The notes below the pieces were generated by a model. The model saw only the letters and a program-made list of their open reading frames with translations, was not told where the DNA came from and made no database searches. This document shows, in pieces, positions 37,126 through 46,826 of a DNA stretch of 64,000 nt; the first letter of the stretch is position 1; the number at the start of each line of letters is the position of its first letter. The stretch is from contig NZ_SBHN01000021.1 in NCBI RefSeq assembly GCF_006980715.1, positions 43,798 through 107,797 on the forward strand. Direction: 5' to 3'. The position numbers and the translations under genes are program-made. This stretch comes from Telmatospirillum sp. J64-1. GTDB lineage: Bacteria > Pseudomonadota > Alphaproteobacteria > Rhodospirillales > Magnetospirillaceae.

Positions 37126-38115
37126 ATGATCGATCCTTTCGGCCGAAGCGTCACCTATCTGCGCGTCTCGGTGACCGATCGCTGCGATCTGCGCTGCGTC
37201 TATTGCATGGCCGAGGACATGACCTTCCTGCCCAAGGCCGACATCCTCAGCCTGGAAGAGCTGGAAAGGCTGTGCAACGCCTTCATCCGGCTGGGTGTCC
37301 GGAAGCTGCGTCTGACCGGGGGCGAACCGCTGGTCCGGCGCAATATCATGAGCCTGATCCGCAATCTGGGCGCCCAGATCGGCAAGGGCGGGCTGGAAGA
37401 GCTGACGCTGACCACCAACGGCACGCAACTCGCCAAATATGCCGACGAGCTGTTCGCGGCCGGAGTGCGCCGGATCAACGTCTCGCTGGATACGCTGGAC
37501 CCGGCCAAGTTCAAGTCCATCACCCGCTGGGGCGACATCGCCAAGGTGATGGACGGCCTGATGGCGGCCAAGGCGGCGGGGCTGAAGGTCAAGCTGAACA
37601 CCGTGGCGCTGAAGGGCGTCAACGAGGACGAATACGACCGGCTGCTGGAGTTCTGCGGCGAGCACGGCTTCGACCTGACGCTGATCGAGACCATGCCGCT
37701 GGGCGACATCGACGGCGACCGCACCGACCAGTACCTGCCGCTGTCCCAGGTCCGCGCCCAGTTGGAGCAACGCTGGACCCTGCGCGAGTCCAGCCACCGC
37801 ACCGGCGGCCCGGCGCGCTATGTCGAGGTGGCCGAAACCGGCCAGCGCCTGGGCTTCATCACGCCCATGACGCATAACTTCTGCGAAAGCTGCAACCGCG
37901 TGCGCGTCACCTGCACCGGCACGCTTTACATGTGCCTGGGCCAGGAGGATGCCGCCGACCTGCGCGCGCCCCTGCGCGCCAGCGAAAGCGACGAGCTGAT
38001 CACCCAGGCGGTGCTCGACGCCATCGCCCGCAAGCCCAAGGGTCACGACTTCGTCATCGACCGCACCCTCAACAAACCCGCGGTGGCGCGCCATATGAGT
38101 GTCACCGGCGGTTAA
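37126..38115 (+). CDS. moaA: GTP 3',8-cyclase MoaA (molybdenum cofactor)
   Basis: Radical-SAM enzyme that cyclises GTP in the first step of molybdopterin synthesis. The N-terminal cluster is CDLRCVYC (Cys20, 24 and 27). The C-terminal cluster has CESC...C...C in the segment from about residue 249 to 270. The essential C-terminal GlyGly is present. The ATG at 37126 follows a GGAGCAGGA-type ribosome site; one at 37099 is in frame but lacks such a site. Other moa genes are not in the window. Confidence 0.96.
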   Translation: MIDPFGRSVTYLRVSVTDRCDLRCVYCMAEDMTFLPKADILSLEELERLCNAFIRLGVRKLRLTGGEPLVRRNIMSLIRNLGAQIGKGGLEELTLTTNGTQLAKYADELFAAGVRRINVSLDTLDPAKFKSITRWGDIAKVMDGLMAAKAAGLKVKLNTVALKGVNEDEYDRLLEFCGEHGFDLTLIETMPLGDIDGDRTDQYLPLSQVRAQLEQRWTLRESSHRTGGPARYVEVAETGQRLGFITPMTHNFCESCNRVRVTCTGTLYMCLGQEDAADLRAPLRASESDELITQAVLDAIARKPKGHDFVIDRTLNKPAVARHMSVTGG

Positions 38116-38205
38116 GGCGCCGAAAGCCGCCACCTCCTCCCGGGGGGACTGGCGCGGCTGCCGGGCTGTGTTATCCTCACCGGCCTCCGTCACCTCGAGT
38201 GGGTC

Positions 38206-38973
38206 ATGAAATTCGAGACCGTCGCCTTCGTCGCCGCCGATGGCCAACCCGCCCAGACCGCCCTCAACCGCCTGCGCCATCGCTATGGCCACACGCCGCC
38301 GGAAAAGGCCGACGTGATCGTGGCGCTGGGCGGCGACGGCTTCATGCTGGAATGCCTGCATCGCCATATCGACCGCAAGGTGCCCATCTACGGCATGAAC
38401 CGGGGCACGGTGGGCTTCCTGATGAACGTCTATTCCGAGGAAGGGCTGATGGAACGGCTGGAGCGCGCCGAGGCGGTGCAACTGCATCCTTTGCGCATGC
38501 AGACCCTCACCATGAACGGCGAGGAGCACGAGGCGCTTGCCATCAACGAGGTCTCGCTGCTGCGTGAAACCCGCCAGGCCGCCAAGATCCGCATCAGCAT
38601 CGACGGCAAGATGCGGATGGAGGAACTGGTCTGCGACGGCGTGCTGGTGGCGACGCCGGCCGGCTCGACCGCCTACAACCTGTCCGCCCACGGCCCCATC
38701 GTCCCCATGGGGGCGGGCGTCCTGGCGCTGACCCCGATTTCCGCCTTCCGCCCCCGCCGCTGGCGCGGTGCGCTGCTGTCCCACAAGGTGACGGTGGAAT
38801 TCTCCATCCTGGAAGGGGCCAAGCGCCCGGTTTCGGCGGTGGCCGATTACACCGAAGTCCGCGACGTCGCGCGGGTGACCGTGCGCGAGGCGCGCGACAA
38901 GGCCCTGTCCCTGCTCTTCGACCCCGAGCATAACCTGGAGGAGCGAATCATCGCTGAGCAATTCCTGCCATGA
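38206..38973 (+). CDS. nadK: NAD kinase
   Basis: Phosphorylates NAD to NADP. The catalytic GGDG is at residues 42-45 ([11 protein letters not shown]), followed by [21 protein letters not shown] and [12 protein letters not shown]. The length of 255 matches other alphaproteobacterial enzymes. It overlaps the next gene by 4 bases (ATGA). Confidence 0.96.
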   Translation: MKFETVAFVAADGQPAQTALNRLRHRYGHTPPEKADVIVALGGDGFMLECLHRHIDRKVPIYGMNRGTVGFLMNVYSEEGLMERLERAEAVQLHPLRMQTLTMNGEEHEALAINEVSLLRETRQAAKIRISIDGKMRMEELVCDGVLVATPAGSTAYNLSAHGPIVPMGAGVLALTPISAFRPRRWRGALLSHKVTVEFSILEGAKRPVSAVADYTEVRDVARVTVREARDKALSLLFDPEHNLEERIIAEQFLP

Positions 38974-40031
38974 CCATGGAAAAATTACGTCTTTGGTCCT
39001 TCACCCTCGTCCTTGGCGGGATCGGCGGTTTCCTCTTCCATCTGGCGACCATGCCCCTGGCCTGGATGATGGGGGCCATGTGCATCACCACCGCTGCTGC
39101 CCTGGGCGGGCTGAAGGTCGCCGTCTCGCCGCGCCTGCGCATGGTGATGATCAGCGTGCTGGGCCTGATGCTGGGGTCGACCTTCACCCCCGAGATCGCC
39201 GAGCAGGCCGGGCAGTGGATCCTGTCGCTCTCGGGCCTGGTCCTCTACGTGCTCGTCTCGACCGGGCTGGTGATGCTCTATCTGCACCGGGTCGCGGGAT
39301 GGGGGCCGGTGACCTCCTATTTCTCGGCGGCGCCGGGCGGCCTGAACGAGATGGTGCTGACCGGTGGGGCCATGGGCGGCGACGACCGTACCATCGCCCT
39401 CAACCATGCCCTACGAATCCTGCTGATCGTCTTCCTGGTGCCCATCGGCTTCCGCCTGTTCGGCGGCTATGAAGGCGGCCAGATGACCCAGGCGATGGGC
39501 AGCATCTTCGGCCTGTCCTGGCAGGATGCCGCCTTCCTGGGCGTCAGCGCCGTGATCGGCGTGACGGCGGCGCAGATCGTACGCCTGCCTGCGGCGGCGC
39601 TGACCGGGCCGATGATCCTTTCGGCTGCCTTCCACATCGCCGGACTGACCGATTCCCATCCGCCTGCCGAAATGGTCGCCATCGCCCAGGTGGTGACGGG
39701 GGCGGCGATCGGCAGCCGTTTCGCGGGCGTGAAATTCTCCCAGATCCTCGACACCTTCCGCATCGCCACCGGCGCCACGACGATCCTGCTGGTCCTCAGC
39801 TTCCTCTTCACCGCTCTGCTGGTCTGGCTGGGCGAACTGCCCTTCATCGCCCTGCTGCTGGCCTTCGTGCCCGGCGGGCTGGCGGAAATGTGCCTGATTT
39901 CCCTGGCGCTGGGGGCCGACGTCGCCTTCGTCTCGACCCACCACTTCGCCCGCATCGTCCTGGTGGTACTCCTCGCGCCGACCCTGTTCCGCCTGCTGGG
40001 ACCCCGGCTGGGGATGGTGGAGAAGGGATAG
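38970..40031 (+). CDS. AbrB-family (ammonia monooxygenase-like) membrane protein
   Basis: A 353-residue inner-membrane protein with about ten hydrophobic helices in two similar halves. Each half contains a Gly/Pro motif (APGGLNEM near residue 113; [12 protein letters not shown] near 298), the hallmark of the AbrB/PF05145 family. Despite names in databases, no ammonia-oxidising or DNA-binding role can be deduced; small-molecule transport is plausible. It is translationally coupled to nadK. Confidence 0.88.
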   Translation: MTMEKLRLWSFTLVLGGIGGFLFHLATMPLAWMMGAMCITTAAALGGLKVAVSPRLRMVMISVLGLMLGSTFTPEIAEQAGQWILSLSGLVLYVLVSTGLVMLYLHRVAGWGPVTSYFSAAPGGLNEMVLTGGAMGGDDRTIALNHALRILLIVFLVPIGFRLFGGYEGGQMTQAMGSIFGLSWQDAAFLGVSAVIGVTAAQIVRLPAAALTGPMILSAAFHIAGLTDSHPPAEMVAIAQVVTGAAIGSRFAGVKFSQILDTFRIATGATTILLVLSFLFTALLVWLGELPFIALLLAFVPGGLAEMCLISLALGADVAFVSTHHFARIVLVVLLAPTLFRLLGPRLGMVEKG

Positions 40032-40050
40032 GGGCACCTGTATGTCGGCG

Positions 40051-40150
40051 CATGCTTCGAGACGCCGCTGACGCGGCTCCTCAGCATGAGGTTTATCAAG
40101 TTATTGAAATAGCCTCATCTTGAGGAGGCCGCGAAGCGGCCGTCTCGAAA
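40051..40150. repeat. Palindromic repeat family 2, paired inverted arms
   Basis: CATGCTTCGAGACG...CCTCAGCATGAGG and its inverted partner CCTCATCTTGAGGAGG...CGTCTCGAA face each other across an AT-rich centre. The element lies between convergent genes (AbrB-family and HAD). Further copies are at 57.8 kb, also between convergent genes, and a half copy is at 63.86 kb. Confidence 0.85.
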
Positions 40151-40200
40151 GGTGAAGGCGGGCCAAAGGGTGCTCACGCAAGCCCTCCGCCCCCGCCCCC

Positions 40201-41070
40201 CTACCAGACGAAGGCAGGCAGGGCGCCGGTCGGCGTCTGGCCGTGGCGGGCGGCGGCTTCGCAGAGGCGGACGGGCTCGACCATCTGGCCGAAGGTGACG
40301 CCCAGTTCCTCGCCATGGATGCCGCCGGTGACCAGCAGGGAATCGATGCCGGACGCGTTGGCCCCGGCGATATCGGTATGGAAGGCATCGCCCACCGCCA
40401 GGATGCGCGAGCGATCCTCGATCCCCAGCATTTCCAGGCACAGGTCATAGATCGCCGGATCGGGCTTGCCGCGCCAGACGACGTCCCCGCCCATATCCTC
40501 ATAGGCCTTCGCCAGGGCACCGGCGCAGATGACGCGCCGCCCCTCGCGGATCACCACGAGGTCGGGATTGGCGCAGATCATCGGCAGCTTGCGCGCGATG
40601 CCCCGGCGCATCACCGGCATGTAATCCTCGACCGTGTCCTCCAGCCCCCAGGGGCCGGTATTGAGCAGGAAGTCCGCACTTTCCACGTCCACCTGCTGCA
40701 GGTCCAGGCCGTCGAAGATGCTCCTGTCGCGCTCCGGGCCGATATGGTGGCAGCGCTGGCCCAGCCCGGCGAAGAAGGGATCGCGGCGGCGGATCAGTTC
40801 CATATGCACCGCCTCGCCCGAGGACATGACATCGTCGTAGGAGGAACGCGGAATGCCCATCGCCTCCATGGCCGCCGTCAGCGCATAGCCGCGCCGGGGC
40901 GCGTTGGACAGCAGCACAACCTTCTTGCCCGCCTGCTTCAGCGCCAACAGGGTTTCCGGCGCGCCCGGATAGGGCTTGGCGCCGTCATGGATCACCCCCC
41001 ACAAATCGAGGATGAAGCCGTCATAGTCGCGGGCGACGGCCGACAGGCCGTTCAGAACGGGAATGGTCAC
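40201..41070 (-). CDS. TIGR01459-type HAD-superfamily hydrolase (NagD-like)
   Basis: A 289-residue class IIA HAD phosphatase. Motif I is altered to FILDLWGVIHDG (nucleophile Asp with WG in place of the usual D-x-D spacing), typical of this alphaproteobacterial subfamily. Motif II is VVLLSNAPRR; the motif III/IV region is GKPDPAIYD and VGDAFHTDIAGANASGID. The substrate is unknown. The start is 11 bases after pyrD, so they may be co-transcribed. Confidence 0.9.
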   Translation of the reverse strand: MTIPVLNGLSAVARDYDGFILDLWGVIHDGAKPYPGAPETLLALKQAGKKVVLLSNAPRRGYALTAAMEAMGIPRSSYDDVMSSGEAVHMELIRRRDPFFAGLGQRCHHIGPERDRSIFDGLDLQQVDVESADFLLNTGPWGLEDTVEDYMPVMRRGIARKLPMICANPDLVVIREGRRVICAGALAKAYEDMGGDVVWRGKPDPAIYDLCLEMLGIEDRSRILAVGDAFHTDIAGANASGIDSLLVTGGIHGEELGVTFGQMVEPVRLCEAAARHGQTPTGALPAFVW

Positions 41071-41081
41071 CTTGCTATCCT

Positions 41082-42134
41082 TCAGCGATGATCGGCGCCG
41101 ATGGCCTGGGAAATCGTCTCGAAGCCATCGCGTTTCAGGGCCTGGGCCAGTTCGGCCTTGATGCGCGTCACCAGGCCCGGCCCGGCATAGACCAGGGCGG
41201 AATAGAGCTGCACCAGGCTGGCGCCTGCGCGGATCTTGGCATAAGCCTCGGCCCCCGAAGAGATGCCCCCGACCCCGACCATGGTCAAGCGCCCGTCGGT
41301 CAGGCGGTACATGTCGCCCAGCACCTGGGTGGACAGGGCGAAGAGCGGCCTGCCGCTCAAGCCCCCCGTCTCCTTGGCCAAAGGCGAGGAAACATTGGGG
41401 CGGGTGATGGTGGTGTTGCTGACGATCATGCCGTCCAGACGGCCTTCCAGCGCCACCTGGGCGATGTCGCGCTTGTCTTCCTCGGTCAGGTCGGGGGCGA
41501 TCTTCAGCAGCAGCGGCGGCGTGTTCTCGCGCACCGCCGCGTCCAGGGCGCGCCGCACCCGGCCGATCAGTTCGGCCAGCGGCTCGCGGCCCTGCAAGGC
41601 CCGCAGGCCGGGCGTGTTGGGCGAAGAGACATTGACGACGATGTAATCGGCCAGGGGCGCCAGGGCGGCAACGCCCTTTTCGTAATCCGAGGCGGCGTCC
41701 TCGGTTTCCTTGTTCTTGCCCAGATTGGCCCCGACGATGCCCACCCGCTTGCGCGCCTTCAGCCGCGCGGCCACCGCATCCAGGCCTTCATTGTTGAAGC
41801 CCATACGGTTGAGCACCGCCCCGTCCTCGCTCAGGCGGAACAGGCGCGGCTTGGGGTTGCCGGGCTGGGGCCGGGGCGTCACCGAGCCGATCTCGACGAA
41901 GCCGAAGCCCTGGGCCAACATGGCATCCGGCACTTCGGCATTCTTGTCGAAACCGGCGGCCAAGCCCACCGGATTGGCGAAATCGCGCCCCCACAGGCGC
42001 TGCGCCAGGACCGGGTCGTCCCCTTTCGGCTGGCCGGGCACCAGGCCCATCTTCAGGGCACGCAAGGTCAGGCCGTGAGCGGCCTCGGGATCCAGCATCC
42101 GCACCAGCGGGCCGGCCAGTCGAAAATAATCCAC
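41082..42134 (-). CDS. pyrD: Dihydroorotate dehydrogenase (quinone), class 2
   Basis: FMN enzyme of pyrimidine synthesis that passes electrons to membrane quinone. LDPEAAHGLTLRAL near the N-terminus is the class 2 membrane-association helix region. GLAAGFDKNAE, the catalytic Ser loop NVSSPNTPGLRALQ and VGVGGISSGAEAY follow. I prefer the GTG at 42134, which follows the DUF952 stop after a GGAG. The ATG at 42176 would add 14 unconserved residues and overlap DUF952. Confidence 0.94.
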   Translation of the reverse strand: MDYFRLAGPLVRMLDPEAAHGLTLRALKMGLVPGQPKGDDPVLAQRLWGRDFANPVGLAAGFDKNAEVPDAMLAQGFGFVEIGSVTPRPQPGNPKPRLFRLSEDGAVLNRMGFNNEGLDAVAARLKARKRVGIVGANLGKNKETEDAASDYEKGVAALAPLADYIVVNVSSPNTPGLRALQGREPLAELIGRVRRALDAAVRENTPPLLLKIAPDLTEEDKRDIAQVALEGRLDGMIVSNTTITRPNVSSPLAKETGGLSGRPLFALSTQVLGDMYRLTDGRLTMVGVGGISSGAEAYAKIRAGASLVQLYSALVYAGPGLVTRIKAELAQALKRDGFETISQAIGADHR

Positions 42135-42141
42135 CGCCAGG

Positions 42142-42516
42142 TTACTCCACGTCGAAGGGGAAGACGTGGCGTCCATCCTCGTCCAGCGGCAGATCCTCCA
42201 CCGCCGTCACCATCTCGATGGGCAAGGGTCCATAGAGATGGGGAAACAACTGGCCGCCACGCGCCTCTTCCCAGCGCAAAGCCTCGCCCAGGTCGTTGGC
42301 ATCCACCGTCAGCAGAACCAGATCCCCCTGCCCGGCGCGGTGCTTGGCCGCGCTGCCAGCGATCTGCTCTTCCGTCGAGAAATGGATGAATCCCTCGGTG
42401 TCCTGGGACGAGCCGTTATAGACGCCCGCGCGCGCGGCAGCCTGCCACTCCTCGCGCCGGCACATGTGATAGATGAGTCGCGGCGCTTGCCGCTCTCTGC
42501 GATCCGCTTCTGCCAT
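42142..42516 (-). CDS. DUF952 family protein
   Basis: A 124-residue protein of the DUF952 family, related in fold to ADP-ribose/NAD-binding enzymes. Signatures are IYHMCRREEW, DTEGFIHFSTEEQ and HLYGPLP. The enzymatic role is unknown. It lies directly upstream of pyrD. Confidence 0.88.
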   Translation of the reverse strand: MAEADRRERQAPRLIYHMCRREEWQAAARAGVYNGSSQDTEGFIHFSTEEQIAGSAAKHRAGQGDLVLLTVDANDLGEALRWEEARGGQLFPHLYGPLPIEMVTAVEDLPLDEDGRHVFPFDVE

Positions 42517-42610
42517 GGCGCGGACCCTAGCCCAAGCGGGGGAAAAAATACAGGGGGAGGATAAGGCGGGACGGCTTCCCCTCACGCTCAAGGGGCGCTA
42601 ATGTGAAACT

Positions 42611-43192
42611 ATGAAACCAAGGATTGTCATTGCTGTCTTGTTCCTGCTTTTCGCTCCCCCCGCGTGGGGAGACGAGGACGCGCAGGCACAGGTCTTTGCA
42701 GAGGCGAGGGAACTGTACAGCAACCTTCATTATGAGCAGGCGCTTCAACTGCTTTGGCCCCTGGCGGAAGCAGGCTATCCGCCTGCACAACAATTGATCG
42801 GCTATACCTACATTTTCGGAAACGGGAACGTCCCGAGCGATCAATGCCTGGCCGTGGAATGGATGGAAAAAGCGGCCCGGGCAGGCGATGCCCGCGCCCA
42901 ATGGTATATCGCCAGTTTCTACAAAATCGGCGCCCCCGTCTGGCCTGATAAAGGGCTGCACTATTTATGGCTTCTGGAATCGGCGAAAAACGGATACGAG
43001 GAGTCGATCAGAACACTGGATCAGGCCGCAGCACAGCTTCCAGAATTCCAACGGAAGAAAATGGAGGAATATGCCAAATCCTGGAACCCACAGACAGACT
43101 CCCCCATAACCATCCTGCGCATGCCCTATATTCCTGTTATCAGTCATATTTTCTTTGTCTTTACAGGCGCCGTCCCTTGTTCGGGGCTATAA
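42611..43192 (+). CDS. Exported Sel1-repeat protein
   Basis: A 193-residue protein with a clear signal peptide (cleavage near PAWG-DED, residue 20) and Sel1-like repeats at about 30-125 (YEQALQLLWPLAEAGYPPAQ, AVEWMEKAARAGDARAQW). The end is hydrophobic (residues ~170-185), unusual for this family, and could anchor it. Base composition is less GC-rich than that of neighbours. It meets the last virion-module gene tail to tail with a 6-base overlap, so it marks the module's left edge or belongs to it. Confidence 0.75.
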   Translation: MKPRIVIAVLFLLFAPPAWGDEDAQAQVFAEARELYSNLHYEQALQLLWPLAEAGYPPAQQLIGYTYIFGNGNVPSDQCLAVEWMEKAARAGDARAQWYIASFYKIGAPVWPDKGLHYLWLLESAKNGYEESIRTLDQAAAQLPEFQRKKMEEYAKSWNPQTDSPITILRMPYIPVISHIFFVFTGAVPCSGL

Positions 43193-44062
43193 ATTTCTTC
43201 GGCGTTTCCTCTCATCCTCTCTCCGAAACCCCTGCCATTTCCTCAGTCCCAATTCCCCCATTCCGGCCATCCCGGAAGCCACCGAGCCGACGATTCCCAT
43301 CTGGCGCGTAATTTGAGGCCCCTTTATGCCGGCGGCTCCGGAAAGCGCTCCGCCGACCGTGATGCTGTCCCCAACGCCCTGATGACCAAGCGCGGCGGCG
43401 AGTTCCGCATCCGACATCAGTTCCGGCGCCCAATCGGGATTGGTCCGGTAATCGATCAGCTTCTGCTTCACGGCCTTGGCCATTTCCGGCGCTTCTTTTT
43501 CCAGTCCTTGCGCCGCCTGCCAAGCCGCATCCCATGCCTTCTTCTTCTCTTCCGAAGGCGCGTCACGCAGGCTGCGCATGGATTCGAGCGTCACTTCCCC
43601 AACTTTTCCAGCCCCAGCCAAGACCGAAGGCGGTATCTTGAATTCCGCGCCTAATTTCTCGTCAGGATCATCAGGACTCAAAGGACGGGGCGGCATCGGC
43701 ATCGAGATCTTCGAGCTTCCGTCCTGCTGTGCGGCCATCGCCGAAACAAGTGTCTTTCCCGATGCCTCCCGCGCCTCGGCCGAGACCGGCGGCATGGGCG
43801 AGGACAAGACTCTAGCGATCTTCTCTTCCGTGGGGCCGCCGGGGCGCATCAGCCCATCGACCTTGAGGCCCTGCTTTTTCTGAAAATCCTTGATGGCCTT
43901 GAACATGTCATTGTCCGGCCAAGGCGTCAGCCCCCATTCCAGCGGCTGGTAGTGCCCCAGCCGGGTCAAGGCATTCTTGGCCGCCAGAACATCGTCAGGC
44001 TCGACATTATAGGAGGTGCCGATGGTCCTGCGCAGGCGGAAGCCATTGGATGCGTCACTCAT
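43187..44062 (-). CDS. Peptidoglycan-binding-domain protein of the lysis end
   Basis: A 291-residue protein. The N-terminal ~100 residues contain a PG_binding_1-like repeat (AKNALTRLGHYQPLEWG, MFKAIKDFQKKQGLKVDGLM). The central part is Pro/Ser-rich, and the C-terminal part has Gly-rich hydrophobic stretches (SGAAGIKG, SVASGMAGMGELG) before a basic end. GGAGGAG before the ATG at 44062 is a good ribosome site. It follows the holin gene; a role in lysis or in the virion is inferred. No catalytic motif was seen. Confidence 0.75.
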   Translation of the reverse strand: MSDASNGFRLRRTIGTSYNVEPDDVLAAKNALTRLGHYQPLEWGLTPWPDNDMFKAIKDFQKKQGLKVDGLMRPGGPTEEKIARVLSSPMPPVSAEAREASGKTLVSAMAAQQDGSSKISMPMPPRPLSPDDPDEKLGAEFKIPPSVLAGAGKVGEVTLESMRSLRDAPSEEKKKAWDAAWQAAQGLEKEAPEMAKAVKQKLIDYRTNPDWAPELMSDAELAAALGHQGVGDSITVGGALSGAAGIKGPQITRQMGIVGSVASGMAGMGELGLRKWQGFRREDERKRRRNL

Positions 44063-44076
44063 GATCTCTGCTCCTC

Positions 44077-44556
44077 CTATTTCAGCAGCGTCTTGTCCTG
44101 GCTGCGCTTGACCACGGAAATGCCCAGCACGCCCAGGGCGATGCCCCAGATGGGCGAGGTATTGACCAGGGCTGTGATGATGGAAGGCGCCTGGGCGGGA
44201 TCGGCGATGATGGCCCAGGCGATGGCGGTCATGGTCACCGTCCAGGTCAGGGCCATGGCATAGCCGAAGGTGGGGCGCCAGCGCCGGACGTAAGGGTCGT
44301 TCACCCCCAGTTCCGTGCGGAAGGTGGCGTTGATCTCGGCCAAGACGGTGCTGTCCAGTTCGGTGAGGCGCTCCAGATGGCGGTTGGCCTCGGCCAGTTG
44401 GGCGGGCGTGATGTCCTTCCTGTCCAGCGCCGCCTGCACCTCCCTGACCGCCTCGGCGGCCCCCTTGGCCGTCGGATTGTCGATCCCCGCAAGCGCGCCA
44501 CCCACGAATTTCAGCAGCAGGGGCAGGCCGATCTGGGCCAGAAGGACCGGGATCAT
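44077..44556 (-). CDS. 3TM holin of the gene-transfer-release type
   Basis: A 159-residue membrane protein with a hydrophobic N-terminal helix (VLLAQIGLPLLLKFVGGAL), a charged helical middle (residues 30-85), the family mark DPYVRRWRPTFGYAMAL, and two C-terminal membrane helices ending LGVLGISVVKRSQDK. This arrangement is that of the holin family named for gene-transfer release (the RcGTA holin type), also found in many prophages. It forms pores that let the hydrolase reach the wall. It lies between SleB and the peptidoglycan-binding gene. Confidence 0.85.
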   Translation of the reverse strand: MIPVLLAQIGLPLLLKFVGGALAGIDNPTAKGAAEAVREVQAALDRKDITPAQLAEANRHLERLTELDSTVLAEINATFRTELGVNDPYVRRWRPTFGYAMALTWTVTMTAIAWAIIADPAQAPSIITALVNTSPIWGIALGVLGISVVKRSQDKTLLK

Positions 44557-44561
44557 GGGCG

Positions 44562-45011
44562 TTACTCCACGTCGTTATAGAAAAAGTGATTGCCGATCTC
44601 GGCGCAGGGGGCCTTGCCGCGCGCCCAGGCGGGAGAGACCGATTTGGCGTGGTAATGGGTCGCGCCCCGGGTCGGGTCTTCCAGCCCGCCATGCACGGCA
44701 CGGGTGGCGATGCGCAGGCAGGTGCGGAACTGGGCGTTTTCCTCGCCCACCGCCTCCAGCTTGGGGCGGTTGGGGTCGTTGGCGTTCCAGCAGGAGAATT
44801 GCCAGGCCTTCAGGCAGACCTCGCTGACCGTCCGGCCCCACCAATAGCCGCCCCGGCGCTGGGCGCGGGCCACGCGGTTCAGCACCACAGCGGCCACGGC
44901 CTCCTTGCCGCGCACAGATTCGCCGCGCGCCTCGCCCCAAAGGGTGCGGGCCAGGATGTCGATCTCGCGGCCGTTTTCGGCGGAAAAAGGGGGAAGCATC
45001 TGCATCGTCAT
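44562..45011 (-). CDS. Cell wall hydrolase, SleB (Hydrolase_2) family
   Basis: A 149-residue peptidoglycan hydrolase, likely the endolysin. The catalytic block ARTLWGEARGE at about residues 21-31 supplies the Glu (residue 27), followed by GKEAVAAVVLNRV and the late ATHYHAKSVSP. No signal peptide, so export would depend on the holin five bases downstream. Its start overlaps the upstream gene by ATGA. Confidence 0.88.
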   Translation of the reverse strand: MTMQMLPPFSAENGREIDILARTLWGEARGESVRGKEAVAAVVLNRVARAQRRGGYWWGRTVSEVCLKAWQFSCWNANDPNRPKLEAVGEENAQFRTCLRIATRAVHGGLEDPTRGATHYHAKSVSPAWARGKAPCAEIGNHFFYNDVE

Positions 45012-45313
45012 GCCCGCCCCCCGGCGCCCGCCGCGTCCAGCTTGGATTCGATACGCACCAGATGTTCGGTCAGGCGCCGTTCGACATCCTTGAGGTAAGC
45101 CATCGAGGGATAGCTCTGCGCCACTTCCAGCTTGTAGGCGGCCAACGCCTCGCGGGTCTTGTTCAGGCCGCTTTCGGCGAAACGGCGGGTTTCCTCCATG
45201 GCCTTGTCCTGGTCCTGGCGGCCGCGCCAGTTCATCCAGAACAGACCGGCCAGGGCCGGCAGCTCGACGGCGGTGATCCACCACATCAGGTCGAGACTCC
45301 AATGACCTTGCAT
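45008..45313 (-). CDS. Small membrane-anchored coiled-coil phage protein
   Basis: A 101-residue protein with one N-terminal membrane helix (about residues 5-24) and a charged coiled coil behind it. The start at 45313 follows GGGAGG by seven bases. Its place before the endolysin and its form resemble small spanin-like or XhlA-like lysis accessories; no family is recognised with certainty. Confidence 0.65.
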   Translation of the reverse strand: MQGHWSLDLMWWITAVELPALAGLFWMNWRGRQDQDKAMEETRRFAESGLNKTREALAAYKLEVAQSYPSMAYLKDVERRLTEHLVRIESKLDAAGAGGRA

Positions 45314-45347
45314 GTCATGCCTCCCATACAAAACGTGAACAAATTGG

Positions 45348-46826
45348 TCAGAGGTCGAATTCCGTTTCCGCCCTCAGCACGCCACCGCCCGGCCGCCAGT
45401 CCTTGCGGGCCGCCGTCACCGCGACGCGGTTCAGGCGGACGGGTTCGGACAACAGGCAGCCGGAGACGGCGTCCAGCCCGTCATCGCGGCATTTGCCGCC
45501 CGGCTGCCATTCGCGCATCTCGCCGATGAAGGGCGTGGCCCAGACGCTGCGATGGGCGGCGATGGCATTGGCCGCCAAGGGGGCGTCGAAGGCCTTGATG
45601 ATGCGCAGGTCCTTGGCCTGTCTCGAATGCGCCTCGATCACCGTACAGGGGGTGGCCGTCGCGGCCAGTTCGCGGCGCAGCAGGCCGGGCAGGAAGCGCC
45701 CGATGCCGTTGGTTTCCACCGTCACGGCGGGCAGGTGGAACTCGCGCAGGAAAGCGGCGACCTGGCGGCAGAGCTGGGTCGCCTCGTCCTCCGCCAGGGC
45801 CGGGTCGTGGGCGAGATAGCGGATGCGATGCAGCCAATAGCCGCCGTCCTGGTCGGTGAACAGCGCGGCGATGACGCTGGAATCGCCCTTGCCCGGCGCG
45901 CCATAGGCCGGGTCCCACCAGCAGGAGGCCGAGACCAGCCTCCGCCCGTCGAGGAACATCACCGGGCGGCCATTGCCTTCGCGGTAATCCAGTTCGGCGT
46001 CGTAGAGCCTCAGCCGGTCGGGGTCCAGCCGCCCTTCGGCGATATTGACCGGACGCAGCATCATCTGGCTGTCGAACTTGTTCGGCCCGGTGCGGCGTCG
46101 GATCGCTTCGATGCGCGCATCGGGAAAGCGCTCGGGCCATGCGCTGCGCCCGTCCGGCCCCAGAAGCGGCAGTTCCAGCCGCTCGAAACCGTCGAGGAAG
46201 GGACGTTCCTCGCCCGCCTCCAGCCGCGCCTCTCGGGCATAGAGGGTATAGAAGCTGTGCGGCGTGCCGACATAGAGCTGCAAACCGCCCGGCACCAGCA
46301 CATACTCGATCTCGCCCAGCCGCGCCCGCAGGTCCGCGCGCTTGGGCGCGGTGTCGCAGGTATTGGGCACTTCCACGTCGTCGCAGATCACCACATCGGC
46401 GCGCGAGCCGGTGACATTGGCGCCGATGCCTTTCGCCAGCATCGAGGGATCGCGCAATTCGCTGGGGCGGTTGACGGTGAACTGGTCCGACGCCCAATGA
46501 TCCCGCCGCGCCGGTTTCAGTGCCTTGGTCAAAGGATGGCGCTCGATCACGCGCTTGACGTTGCGCACCATCTTCTTGGCCAGGGCGAAATCGGCGGCCA
46601 GAACCATGATGCGCAGATCCGGGATGCATAGCAGCAGCCAGGCGCAGAACAGGCCGACGATGGTGGACTTGCCGCTGCTGCGGAACGCCATCAGCAGCAA
46701 GTCCCGCCGCCCCGCGCGCCAGCTCTCCTCGAGCCAGCGGGCGATACGGCGGTGATGGCGGGGGGTGGTCAGGTTCTGGGTCCGGTTCCAGACCCACAGG
46801 AATTCGGCAAAGCTCGGCGCGGTCAT
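45348..46826 (-). CDS. Phage terminase large subunit
   Basis: DNA-packaging motor and headful nuclease, 492 residues. The ATPase half has FRSSGKST at 48-55 as Walker A and VVICDDVE at about 145-152 as Walker B. The nuclease half has WWDPAYG with GKGDSS and later VETNGIGRF, which supply acidic metal residues as in RNase-H-like terminase nucleases. It appears full length and intact. The 4-base overlap with the gene before it supports a small-large terminase pair. Confidence 0.93.
   Translation of the reverse strand: MTAPSFAEFLWVWNRTQNLTTPRHHRRIARWLEESWRAGRRDLLLMAFRSSGKSTIVGLFCAWLLLCIPDLRIMVLAADFALAKKMVRNVKRVIERHPLTKALKPARRDHWASDQFTVNRPSELRDPSMLAKGIGANVTGSRADVVICDDVEVPNTCDTAPKRADLRARLGEIEYVLVPGGLQLYVGTPHSFYTLYAREARLEAGEERPFLDGFERLELPLLGPDGRSAWPERFPDARIEAIRRRTGPNKFDSQMMLRPVNIAEGRLDPDRLRLYDAELDYREGNGRPVMFLDGRRLVSASCWWDPAYGAPGKGDSSVIAALFTDQDGGYWLHRIRYLAHDPALAEDEATQLCRQVAAFLREFHLPAVTVETNGIGRFLPGLLRRELAATATPCTVIEAHSRQAKDLRIIKAFDAPLAANAIAAHRSVWATPFIGEMREWQPGGKCRDDGLDAVSGCLLSEPVRLNRVAVTAARKDWRPGGGVLRAETEFDL

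Noticed and set aside
45334..45349. GTGAACAAATTGGTC between the large terminase and the small membrane gene, similar to the LexA-box region
   Set aside because: Only one GAAC is present; the second half-site at N7 is missing.
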